Below, piece after piece: positions 1 to 5,505 of a stretch of 6,779 bases of DNA. Numbering within the stretch: position 1 is the first letter of the stretch; each line of letters begins with the position of its first letter. The stretch covers positions 1 to 6,779 of the forward strand of contig JAGWSK010000091.1 of NCBI GenBank assembly GCA_028869355.1, read 5' to 3'. The notes under the pieces are model-generated. The model had not been told where the DNA came from. It saw only the letters and a list, made by a program, of their open reading frames with translations, and did no database searches. The position numbers and the translations under genes are program-made. This DNA comes from Alphaproteobacteria bacterium (GTDB lineage Bacteria; Pseudomonadota; Alphaproteobacteria; Micropepsales; Micropepsaceae).

Positions 1-888
1 AACCACACAAAATTCATTGGCGATCTCGTCGCCGCCGGCGGTCAGGTTGCCGCCGCTTCAGACATCACCCAATCGCCGCCCGGTCTCGGACTGCTCCAGG
101 AAATGTCGGTCATGCAGGACGACGCGCATATGGCGCCGATGAAGGTCCTGCAGGCGGCGACGAGCTGGAACGCGAAACATTTCCGCATCAACGACATCGG
201 CAGCATCGAGGTTGGAAAGCTGGCGGACATGGACATCGTCAATGCCGATCCGTCGCAGGACATCAACAACATGAAAAAGCTCGACACGGTCATCAAGGAT
301 GGCAAGGTCATCGATCGCAACTACCATCCCTGGTTCCGGGGTGACATGTTCGCCGATTCCCATGATTCCTATGACCGTGACGTGGTCGATATTTCGTGGG
401 AAACCGGACTGAAGGCGGCAACGGCAACCCGCGGACGTGGCCAGGCCCAGCCCAATCCGGCAGCAGCGGCAGGGGGGCCGAATGCAGCCGGACCCGCCGA
501 CGGCCGTCGCGGCGGCGGACTGGGCGCGGTCCCCGATCCGCAGCTTTCTCCAACGCCCGGACTCGAGACGATCTTTCCGCATACGGTCATTCAGGGTACG
601 CCGGACACCACCTTCGCTCTCACGGGCATCAATTTCGTCAGGAAGTCCCAGGTGCTCGTGGACGGCGTTCCAGTGCCGACCAACGTGACCAGCCGGACAC
701 AGCTCAGCTTTGTCGTTGATGCGAACACGCTCAATAAGGCCGGAAAGCTCAGGATTCGGGTGAAAAATCCGGAACCCCTCAACAATCCCGAGTGGGGTCC
801 GATCTCGAACAGGGCTTATGTGCTGGTGCCGTTCTCGTTCACGACCCATTGGTCGCAGAACAGGGACGTTGGCGATTTCCAGAAATAA
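1..888 (+). CDS. Amidohydrolase C-terminal part fused to an IPT/TIG-like domain (5' end outside window)
   Basis: The frame is open from base 1 to a TAA at 886-888, giving the last 295 residues. Residues 1-105 (numbered from the window edge) match the end of metal-dependent amidohydrolases of the imidazolonepropionase/prolidase-like group. They include a metal-site-like Asp in AAASD (D21), then GLGLLQEM, LQAAT with WNAKHF, GSIEVGKLADMDIV (67-80) and VIKDGKVID. In this family the enzyme hydrolyses amide or cyclic C-N bonds using a metal centre; the substrate here is unknown. An Ala/Gly/Pro/Arg-rich linker follows (about 138-178). After it comes a beta-rich segment (about 181-285) with features of IPT/TIG immunoglobulin-like folds: IFPHTVIQGT, FALTGINF, VLVDGVPVPT and ISNRAYVLV. 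Ordinary relatives end near residue 110, so about 180 residues are extra. The domain suggests an exported protein, but the N-terminus is not visible. The amidohydrolase call is firm; the IPT/TIG call is by pattern only. Confidence 0.85.
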   Translation, partial: NHTKFIGDLVAAGGQVAAASDITQSPPGLGLLQEMSVMQDDAHMAPMKVLQAATSWNAKHFRINDIGSIEVGKLADMDIVNADPSQDINNMKKLDTVIKDGKVIDRNYHPWFRGDMFADSHDSYDRDVVDISWETGLKAATATRGRGQAQPNPAAAAGGPNAAGPADGRRGGGLGAVPDPQLSPTPGLETIFPHTVIQGTPDTTFALTGINFVRKSQVLVDGVPVPTNVTSRTQLSFVVDANTLNKAGKLRIRVKNPEPLNNPEWGPISNRAYVLVPFSFTTHWSQNRDVGDFQK

Positions 889-903
889 ACTCTGATCGTT
901 GCG

Positions 904-940
904 AAAATGGGCGGGCGTTTCAAAATGCGCCCGCCATTTT
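904..940. terminator. Bidirectional hairpin terminator between convergent genes
   Basis: The left arm (904-917, AAAATGGGCGGGCG) pairs with the right arm (928-940, CGCCCGCCATTTT) over 13 base pairs. One G is bulged and the loop is 10 bases. The A-run on one flank and T-run on the other give a GC-rich stem followed by Us in both directions, as expected of an intrinsic terminator serving both strands. It lies between the stop of the amidohydrolase gene (888) and the stop of the minus-strand gene. Its last base is the first base of that gene's stop triplet (940-942). Confidence 0.75.
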
Positions 941-1731
941 CATTTGACAACAACTCCCCTGACTTTCGAGATGTCCCGGTGCTTCTCGCCGCAAACATAA
1001 TCGTCAATCCGTACTTCCGGATGTAGATCATAGACGAACCGGGTACTCCAGGGCCTGGCGAACATCTCCGGATCGTTAACGGTAATCACATCTTCCAGCC
1101 TGGTATCGCTCAGCTTCCGGACGCGCTCGACGGTTGTCATGGCATCGGAGTGCGGAGCACCTGTCGCATCGAGAAAGGTTTTGTCGTTGAACCCCGCGCT
1201 TTCGATCACCAGCGCATCATCCTCCCAATGCGCAACGGAATGGCCCGAGTAATAGGGCGCAACTTCCAGCTCGTGCGCGTTCGGCATTGGCTTGTCCATC
1301 GGAATGATCCGGATCACGTGATTCAATTCATAGACGATCGCGACCTGACCGGGCGTTTGGATGATCTGAAAGGGATAGGGATTGCCCAGCATGCGCGGCA
1401 GCCCATCGGGAACGCAAAGATGGCGGGCTTCGTCCCGCATCAATCCGTTTTTGAGCGCCGCCATGTTCATCGCATATGCCGCTTTGCCCTTCTCGTTGTA
1501 AGGAAGCTCGCCACCGCCCACGAGCTGGATTTTCGCGCTGTAGCTTTCGGTCCACCACACACCGGAAATATTCATGGCCGGTGTCGGCGCGGTGTAAATC
1601 GGCCCCGCGGATGGAACAGGAGCAGTATCTTCCTGCGCGCCACGGCCGCGCCCGCCGCCACGCTGGGCCTCAGCCGTGGACGTGATCAGAAGCACCACTG
1701 CCAGTGCCACGCCCACGCGAACTTTGATCAT
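940..1731 (-). CDS. Secreted protein of an uncharacterised two-cysteine family, paralogue A
   Basis: A 263-residue protein. The frame stays open upstream to 1956, but I chose the ATG at 1731. It is followed by a clean signal peptide (MIKVRVGVALAVVLLI..., likely cut after AEA at residue 22) and preceded by GGTGGAG about 6 bases upstream. The mature protein begins with a Gly/Arg-rich stretch (24-31) and a Pro-rich linker, then the conserved domain (about 54-255). Visible motifs are ISGVWW, LPYNEKGKAAY, DEARHLCVPDG (C106), NPYPFQIIQTPGQ, YYSGHSVAHW (H164, H168), LVIESAGFN, GAPHSD (H194), TTVERVRK and DYVCGEKHRD (C247). It is about 66% identical to the divergent neighbour at 1992-2780 over some 208 residues (hand alignment). 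The family occurs widely in soil bacteria without a known function, and I do not assign one. Oddity: the usual G-H-W-x-G-D-T-L is AHWEDDAL here. Confidence 0.88.
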   Translation of the reverse strand: MIKVRVGVALAVVLLITSTAEAQRGGGRGRGAQEDTAPVPSAGPIYTAPTPAMNISGVWWTESYSAKIQLVGGGELPYNEKGKAAYAMNMAALKNGLMRDEARHLCVPDGLPRMLGNPYPFQIIQTPGQVAIVYELNHVIRIIPMDKPMPNAHELEVAPYYSGHSVAHWEDDALVIESAGFNDKTFLDATGAPHSDAMTTVERVRKLSDTRLEDVITVNDPEMFARPWSTRFVYDLHPEVRIDDYVCGEKHRDISKVRGVVVK

Positions 1732-1759
1732 CGAAATCTCCACCGGGTCCCGGCACAGT

Positions 1760-1787
1760 CTTATCGGCCACAAACGGGATAATTCAA
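1760..1787 (-). promoter_or_regulatory. Candidate sigma70-type promoter for paralogue A
   Basis: On the minus strand, TTGAAT (1782-1787) and GATAAG (1760-1765) lie 16 bases apart, giving a leader of about 20 bases before the ATG at 1731. Both boxes are imperfect matches, so this is a pattern match only. Confidence 0.3.
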
Positions 1788-1856
1788 ATCCCATGGCGAA
1801 ACGCCAGAACAGTTGTCGTACTGTCCCGGGCTTTGACTTTGGCGGCCTTCCAATGA

Positions 1857-1932
1857 CAGCCTGGCCCGTGCCAGCATTAATCCACGGTGCGGCGCCGGCC
1901 CTGAAAACATTAACGATTATGCGGCCAGGCTG
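1857..1932. repeat. 10-bp perfect inverted repeat in the divergent promoter region
   Basis: CAGCCTGGCC at 1857-1866 is exactly complementary to GGCCAGGCTG at 1923-1932, with 56 bases between the arms. It lies in the non-coding stretch between the divergently transcribed paralogues (1732-1991). It could be a pair of regulator half-sites on one face of a DNA loop, the stem of a long hairpin, or chance in GC-rich DNA. No regulator gene is nearby. Confidence 0.45.
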
Positions 1933-1936
1933 GAAT

Positions 1937-1965
1937 TTGATGGCGCAAAAAGTCATTCTGAAAAT
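1937..1965 (+). promoter_or_regulatory. Candidate weak sigma70-type promoter for paralogue B
   Basis: TTGATG (1937-1942) and GAAAAT (1960-1965) are 17 bases apart, placing a start site near 1972, about 20 bases before the ATG at 1992. Each box matches consensus at four of six positions. It sits just downstream of the inverted repeat's right arm. Confidence 0.25.
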
Positions 1966-1991
1966 CCGCAGTTGATTTTGGGGGAGGTGTC

Positions 1992-2780
1992 ATGATCGCG
2001 AGAACGCCGGTTCGACAGCAGCAGGGCAATCTGCCTGCGACGCCCAAACTCGCGGCAATTCTGATTCCCATCGGGGCCGCGCTGGCCCTGGGCGGTGCTG
2101 CCTTCGCCCAGGCGGTTGGCCAGCCACACGATATTTCCGGCATCTGGTGGAGCGTCAAATATAGTCCGAAACTCGAAATCATCGGCGGCGGAGATATTCC
2201 GTACAACGACAAAGGCAAGGAGCTTTACGCGAAGACTGTCGCCGGACTGAAAGACGGCTCAATCAAGGACGAGGCCCGTCATCTCTGCGTTCCCGACGGA
2301 ATCCCGCGCATCCTCGGCAATCCCTATCCGTTCAAGATCATCCAAACGCCTGGTCAGACGACGATCGCCTATGAGCTAAACCGGGTGTTTCGTATCGTCC
2401 TGATGGATAAACCGCAGGAATCCGCTCACGATCTCGAAATTCTGCCCTATTACTCCGGGCATTCGGTTGGCCATTGGGACGGCGATACGCTGGTCATCGA
2501 AACCGCAGGGTTCAACGAAAAAACCTTCCTCGATGCGACCGGCGCGCCCCATTCCGACCAACTGACCACGGTTGAACGCCTGCGGAAAACCGGCAGGCAG
2601 CTGGAGGACACTGTTACGGTGACGGATCCCGAATTGCTTACCAAACCGTTCAGCGCGCGTTTCGTGTATGATCCGCATCCGGAACTGCGCCTGCAGGATT
2701 ATGTCTGCGGCGAACCGCATCGCGACATCTCACAGGTGCCCGGCGTGACCGAAGCCCGCCGCGCCCGAACGCAGGGCTAA
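1992..2780 (+). CDS. Secreted protein of an uncharacterised two-cysteine family, paralogue B
   Basis: A 262-residue protein that starts at an ATG behind a very strong site, GGGGGAGG (1980-1987). Its signal peptide is unusual: a polar leader of about 20 residues (with R4, R8 and K19), a hydrophobic core at 21-38, and likely cleavage after AFA at 39. The conserved domain follows at once, without the Gly/Arg-Pro linker of paralogue A. Motifs: ISGIWW (48-53), IPYNDKGKELY, DEARHLCVPDG (C99), NPYPFKIIQTPGQ, YYSGHSVGHWDGDTLVIE (H157, H161), GFNEKTFLDATGAPHSD (H187), TTVERLRK and DYVCGEPHRD (C239). C99 and C239 are its only cysteines. It is transcribed away from paralogue A, its closest relative here, which suggests inverted duplication. 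Its end lies 9 bases from the end of the convergent operon at 2790, with no hairpin between. Function unknown; periplasmic location is inferred from the signal peptide. Confidence 0.92.
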   Translation: MIARTPVRQQQGNLPATPKLAAILIPIGAALALGGAAFAQAVGQPHDISGIWWSVKYSPKLEIIGGGDIPYNDKGKELYAKTVAGLKDGSIKDEARHLCVPDGIPRILGNPYPFKIIQTPGQTTIAYELNRVFRIVLMDKPQESAHDLEILPYYSGHSVGHWDGDTLVIETAGFNEKTFLDATGAPHSDQLTTVERLRKTGRQLEDTVTVTDPELLTKPFSARFVYDPHPELRLQDYVCGEPHRDISQVPGVTEARRARTQG

Positions 2781-2789
2781 GAGGACCGC

Positions 2790-3641
2790 TCAGAAATCCG
2801 GTTTGTCGGTTTGCGGGATGAGCGGCGCCAAATCCGGTTCACGGGCATTTTCCGCGCAGACATATTCACGCAGCCGCGAACTGATCGGCAGATAATCCAG
2901 CGTCACCGACCACGGCTTCTTGAAAGCGCCGGGGTCTTCCAGCGTGAAGGTCTGGCGGAGGATTTTGCCGCCCTTGATCACGGCATCCGCGTCGAAACTG
3001 TCGTTCTTCGGACGCGGCGCCGTCGATTTCTCCCCGTCGCGCAGGTAGCGGTATGTCTCGACGACATGCAGCGCTTCGGTGTGCGGCGTCCCGTAATTGC
3101 CCATCGAGCCGGATTCCGGGTTGACCGCAATTCCAACCGTGTCCACCACCAGCGTGTCGCCTTCATAATGCCCGACCGAATCGCCGTACCAGCTCGGCTG
3201 GGCATGCTCTGGGTGCTGACGGTTCATGTAGATCGTGCGCATCTGGCTGGTGTCGCCGAACAGCATGGTCACTTCGGTTGGAGTCTGCAGGATCTGCAGC
3301 ACACTGCCGCCAAAGACATACGGCACGCCTTCCGGATAGCAGATCGAATGGGCGGTGACGACGGTTTTCCCGGCGCGTGCCACCATGTTGTCCCGCTCCA
3401 GCGCCTCGATCACCCACGGCTTGAGATATTCGTTGTTGAATCCATCGGCGATCTGCCGGCCCTTCATGTACGGCTTTGGATAGTTATGCGCATCGCGCCC
3501 CCAAACCCCGGTCAGGTTGGGAGTGCCGCCGTCGGCGCGCGCCGGCGTCAGATCCGAGGTCAGTACGGCCACAGCCGCACCCGATGCCATTGTGGCGAGC
3601 AGTGCCCGTTGTGCCAGTCTACGCAGCGTGATCGGGTTCAT
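2790..3641 (-). CDS. Secreted protein of the two-cysteine family, paralogue C, last gene of the operon
   Basis: A 283-residue protein. The frame stays open up to 4073, but that stretch lies inside the next gene. The ATG at 3641 has GGGAG about 8 bases upstream and is followed by a signal peptide: basic LRRLAQR, hydrophobic 13-28, likely cleavage after ARA near 36. Domain motifs: NLTGVWGRD (42-50), HSICYPEGVP (C101), LQILQTPTEV, YGDSVGHYEGDTLVVDT (H158), GTPHTEALHVVE (H187), LEDPGAFKKPW and REYVCAEN (C262). It has exactly two cysteines. Their spacing is 161 residues, against 140-141 in the other three copies. The extra 20 residues fall mainly in a Lys/Asp-rich insertion around 200-228. It ends in TDKPDF, like its upstream neighbour (SDKPDF). 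The 34-base gap to paralogue D and shared orientation indicate one transcript led by the solute-binding gene. Function unknown. Confidence 0.9.
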   Translation of the reverse strand: MNPITLRRLAQRALLATMASGAAVAVLTSDLTPARADGGTPNLTGVWGRDAHNYPKPYMKGRQIADGFNNEYLKPWVIEALERDNMVARAGKTVVTAHSICYPEGVPYVFGGSVLQILQTPTEVTMLFGDTSQMRTIYMNRQHPEHAQPSWYGDSVGHYEGDTLVVDTVGIAVNPESGSMGNYGTPHTEALHVVETYRYLRDGEKSTAPRPKNDSFDADAVIKGGKILRQTFTLEDPGAFKKPWSVTLDYLPISSRLREYVCAENAREPDLAPLIPQTDKPDF

Positions 3642-3675
3642 TCGCGGTCTCCCTTTGCAGGCAGATGGGAACAAT

Positions 3676-4539
3676 TCAGAAATCCGGCTTATCGGAAGCT
3701 GGTGTCGGGACTTCATTGGTGAACACCTTTCCGGCCACGGTGACTTTCCCGACGAAGCGGTTGTTCTCGGCGCAGACTTCTTCTTCCCAGTTCGGACGGC
3801 GCGCCGCAAATCGGGCGCGACCCGACCAGCTCGTGGTGAATGCACCGGGATCGTCCACCGTAAACCGCACTTCCATGGTCTTGCGGTCGGGCGAAATCTT
3901 GTACCGCTCCATGACATGAATCTGATCGGAATGGGGCGTGCCGAAACGATCAATCTGTGTGCGGTTATTCTGGCCGATGGTATCGACGACCAGCGTGTCC
4001 CCGTTCTCGTAATGCCCGACCGATTCGCCATACCAGGCATGGCCCGGACCGGGATGCTTCGAATGCGGCACATTCAGGTAAATGAACCGCGTCTGCTGAT
4101 CGCGCGCGTTGATGATCGTCACCTGGGTCGGCGTTTGTAATATCTCCAATGCAGAGCCGCGCCGGTTCAGGATCATCGGCACACCCGATGGCACGCACAT
4201 CCCTTCATCCTTCAGATGCGGGATACCGTCGATCTCTTCCTTCGCAATTGTCCCGATTTTCGCCAGCGTGTCCGGCTTGAGGATCGGATTATCGAGCGCC
4301 GGCACCCACTGCAGCGGACCGTCGCCGCCCTCGACATGGGGATGATTCGGATCGACCAGCAACGGGCCCGGGCCCGTGTCACCCGGAATGCGTTCGAAAG
4401 TTTCGACCAGATTACCGGTGCGCGCCCAGCCGCCGGAAAAATCCGGAATCCGTGTGTCTGCTGTGCCCTCGGGATCGGCGATCGCCGGAAACGAAGCCGC
4501 CGCAAATAGCACCCCGATCAAAGTCGCAGCTTTCTGCAC
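3676..4539 (-). CDS. Secreted protein of the two-cysteine family, paralogue D (GTG start)
   Basis: A 287-residue protein starting at GTG (4537-4539). An in-frame TAG lies only two codons upstream (4543-4545) and the next internal Met is residue 114, so GTG is the only start that keeps the signal peptide (MQKAATLIGVLFAAAS..., likely cut after AIA near 21). GGAG lies 9 bases upstream of the GTG. Motifs: IPDFSGGWAR (31-40); a family-atypical Gly/Pro/Asp-rich segment (52-85); DEGMCVPSGVP (C115); LEILQTPTQV; YGESVGHYENGDTLVVDT (H176); GTPHSDQIHVMERY (H203); VDDPGAFTTSW and EEVCAENNR (C256). Only these two cysteines occur. The loop after GHYE has one extra residue (ENGDTL). The gene is second in the operon, 19 bases after the solute-binding gene. 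Other family members would be expected to share periplasmic location; no reaction is known to me. Confidence 0.9.
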   Translation of the reverse strand: MQKAATLIGVLFAAASFPAIADPEGTADTRIPDFSGGWARTGNLVETFERIPGDTGPGPLLVDPNHPHVEGGDGPLQWVPALDNPILKPDTLAKIGTIAKEEIDGIPHLKDEGMCVPSGVPMILNRRGSALEILQTPTQVTIINARDQQTRFIYLNVPHSKHPGPGHAWYGESVGHYENGDTLVVDTIGQNNRTQIDRFGTPHSDQIHVMERYKISPDRKTMEVRFTVDDPGAFTTSWSGRARFAARRPNWEEEVCAENNRFVGKVTVAGKVFTNEVPTPASDKPDF

Positions 4540-4558
4540 TTGCTACCGCTCCAGTCCT

Positions 4559-5341
4559 TCAGTCGCCGCTTTTCGGCATCGGTTCCAGGCCGGTCTTGGT
4601 CCACGCCGCCCGGCCATCGGCGCTGGTGATGAAGCGGACGAATTCTTCCGCCTCTTTGGGATTCTGTGCACTGGTCAGAATGCCGACCGACTCATCGGTG
4701 TAACCGTTGACCGCAGATGGTACGGGGCCCGCGACGTCGACTTTCGCCCGGGCCTGCGCCATCAGTTCGGGCAGCGACCAGATGCTGAAATCGACTTTCC
4801 CTGCCTCCAGCGCCGAGGAGGCATCGGTGATGATCACCGTTTTTTTGGCGACCGCATCGACGACGCCAAGCTTCTCAAGGATCTGGTGCACAATGACGCC
4901 CGAATGATGCGCCGGATCGGGATCCTGCATGCCGACGGCCCTGGCGGCGAGCAGGGCGGCGCGCAGTTTTTCCGGCGTCGAAACATCGGGCTTGGGCGCG
5001 CCTTTGAGCACGGCTATTCCCATGCCGTCGCGTGCGAAATTGGCCACGCTGTCGCCGCGGATCAGCCCGGCCTTGACCTGATTGGCCATGTCGTCGCTGG
5101 TCATGACGATGACGTCCATCTGCTCACCGGCCTTGAGTTTGCGCGCAAACGCGCCACCGCCGGTATTTCCGGGTGTGTAGGACGCGGCGGTCCCGGTCTT
5201 TTTCGCGAAAGCTTCGGCAACCGCTTTGCCGCTGCCCTGGAAATGGCCACCACCGTACAGCCGCAACTCCGCCGCACCGGCAGAATGGGTAAATGACGCC
5301 GCGGCCAGCGCGACGAATCCGGCAGCAAGGTGCTTGCGCAT
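4559..5341 (-). CDS. ModA-like periplasmic solute-binding protein, first gene of the operon
   Basis: A 260-residue protein with an ATG at 5341 behind AAGGAG, 7 bases upstream. The signal peptide MRKHLAAGFVALAAAS... is likely cut after AGAA at 24. The mature part has the layout of type-2 periplasmic binding proteins of the molybdate-binding (ModA/COG0725) kind: ELRLYGGGHFQGSGKAVAEAF (25-45), YTPGNTGGGAFARKL (55-69), DVIVMTSDDM (76-85), GMGIAVLKG, TPEKLRAAL, then QDPDPAHHSGVIVHQIL (139-155), equivalent to the ModA D-P-x-x-x-P-x-G stretch, and a C-terminal EAEEFVRFITSADGR-W (230-247). The first ligand loop is GGG-H-F rather than the usual small/Ser-rich ModA loop, so molybdate is unlikely to be the ligand. 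There is no cysteine and no lipobox, hence a soluble periplasmic protein. No ABC permease or ATPase gene is visible. It begins a three-gene transcript with paralogues D and C. Confidence 0.88.
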   Translation of the reverse strand: MRKHLAAGFVALAAASFTHSAGAAELRLYGGGHFQGSGKAVAEAFAKKTGTAASYTPGNTGGGAFARKLKAGEQMDVIVMTSDDMANQVKAGLIRGDSVANFARDGMGIAVLKGAPKPDVSTPEKLRAALLAARAVGMQDPDPAHHSGVIVHQILEKLGVVDAVAKKTVIITDASSALEAGKVDFSIWSLPELMAQARAKVDVAGPVPSAVNGYTDESVGILTSAQNPKEAEEFVRFITSADGRAAWTKTGLEPMPKSGD

Positions 5342-5366
5342 GGCAATCTCCTTCGGTGGCCGGCAG

Positions 5367-5396
5367 ATATTACCCGCTTCGGACTATCGCAAGCAA
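5367..5396 (-). promoter_or_regulatory. Candidate promoter for the solute-binding-protein operon
   Basis: On the minus strand, TTGCTT (5391-5396) and TAATAT (5367-5372) are 18 bases apart, with a predicted start near 5360 and a short leader of about 20 bases that includes AAGGAG before the ATG at 5341. The -35 box is a fair match, the -10 box moderate. This is a pattern match only. Confidence 0.35.
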
Positions 5397-5432
5397 ACAG
5401 CCCGCGCGCCTTTTGCAACGCGCAGCAGGCAA

Positions 5433-5474
5433 GTATGCACCGGGGTATGCTGCGCCAACCCGATACTTTATAAG
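5433..5474 (+). promoter_or_regulatory. GTATGC direct repeat and TATAAG -10-like box upstream of the haem/propeller gene
   Basis: GTATGC occurs twice, at 5433-5438 and 5445-5450, exactly 12 bases apart. A good -10-like TATAAG lies at 5469-5474, with no convincing -35 at 16-18 bases; the second repeat falls there instead. This arrangement would suit an activator-dependent promoter. The link is inferred and the repeat is short. Confidence 0.25.
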
Positions 5475-5489
5475 TAGCTACCGCTTTTG

Positions 5490-5505
5490 AAGGAGGAATT
5501 CCTTG
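5490..5505 (+). promoter_or_regulatory. Near-perfect Shine-Dalgarno that fixes a TTG start
   Basis: AAGGAGG (5490-5496), then six bases, then TTG (5503-5505). An in-frame TGA at 5488-5490 blocks any earlier start, and the next in-frame ATG (5587) would remove the whole signal peptide. The site therefore decides the start of the downstream gene. Confidence 0.85.

Noticed and set aside
58..849. Minus-strand open frame of 263 codons
   Set aside because: It is antisense to the amidohydrolase/IPT frame, is Arg/His-rich and matches no family.
1732..1956. Longer start for paralogue A (to 1956)
   Set aside because: The extension has no signal peptide at its start and would bury the real one. The ATG at 1731 has a Shine-Dalgarno and a textbook signal peptide.
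2794..2839. AAATCCGGTT repeated at 2794 and 2830
   Set aside because: Both copies are within codons for similar peptides (KPDF and EPDL). Two short copies in coding DNA do not make a repeat element.
3600..3641. Twin-arginine export signal in paralogue C (LRRLAQ)
   Set aside because: The residues around the two arginines do not fit the S/T-R-R-x-F-L-K pattern; an ordinary Sec signal fits better.
3642..4073. Longer start for paralogue C (to 4073)
   Set aside because: The extra residues are an out-of-frame reading of paralogue D. The start at 3641 has a ribosome-binding site and signal peptide.
2811..4140. Plus-strand open frames at 2811-3722 and 3517-4140
   Set aside because: They lie antisense to paralogues C and D and have composition typical of shadow frames, with no motifs.
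4376..5296. Plus-strand open frame of 306 codons
   Set aside because: It is antisense to the solute-binding protein gene, whose signal peptide, ribosome-binding site and family motifs are clear.
4559..5341. Naming the solute-binding protein modA
   Set aside because: The fold fits, but the first ligand loop differs and there is no modB/modC, so the molybdate assignment is unsupported.
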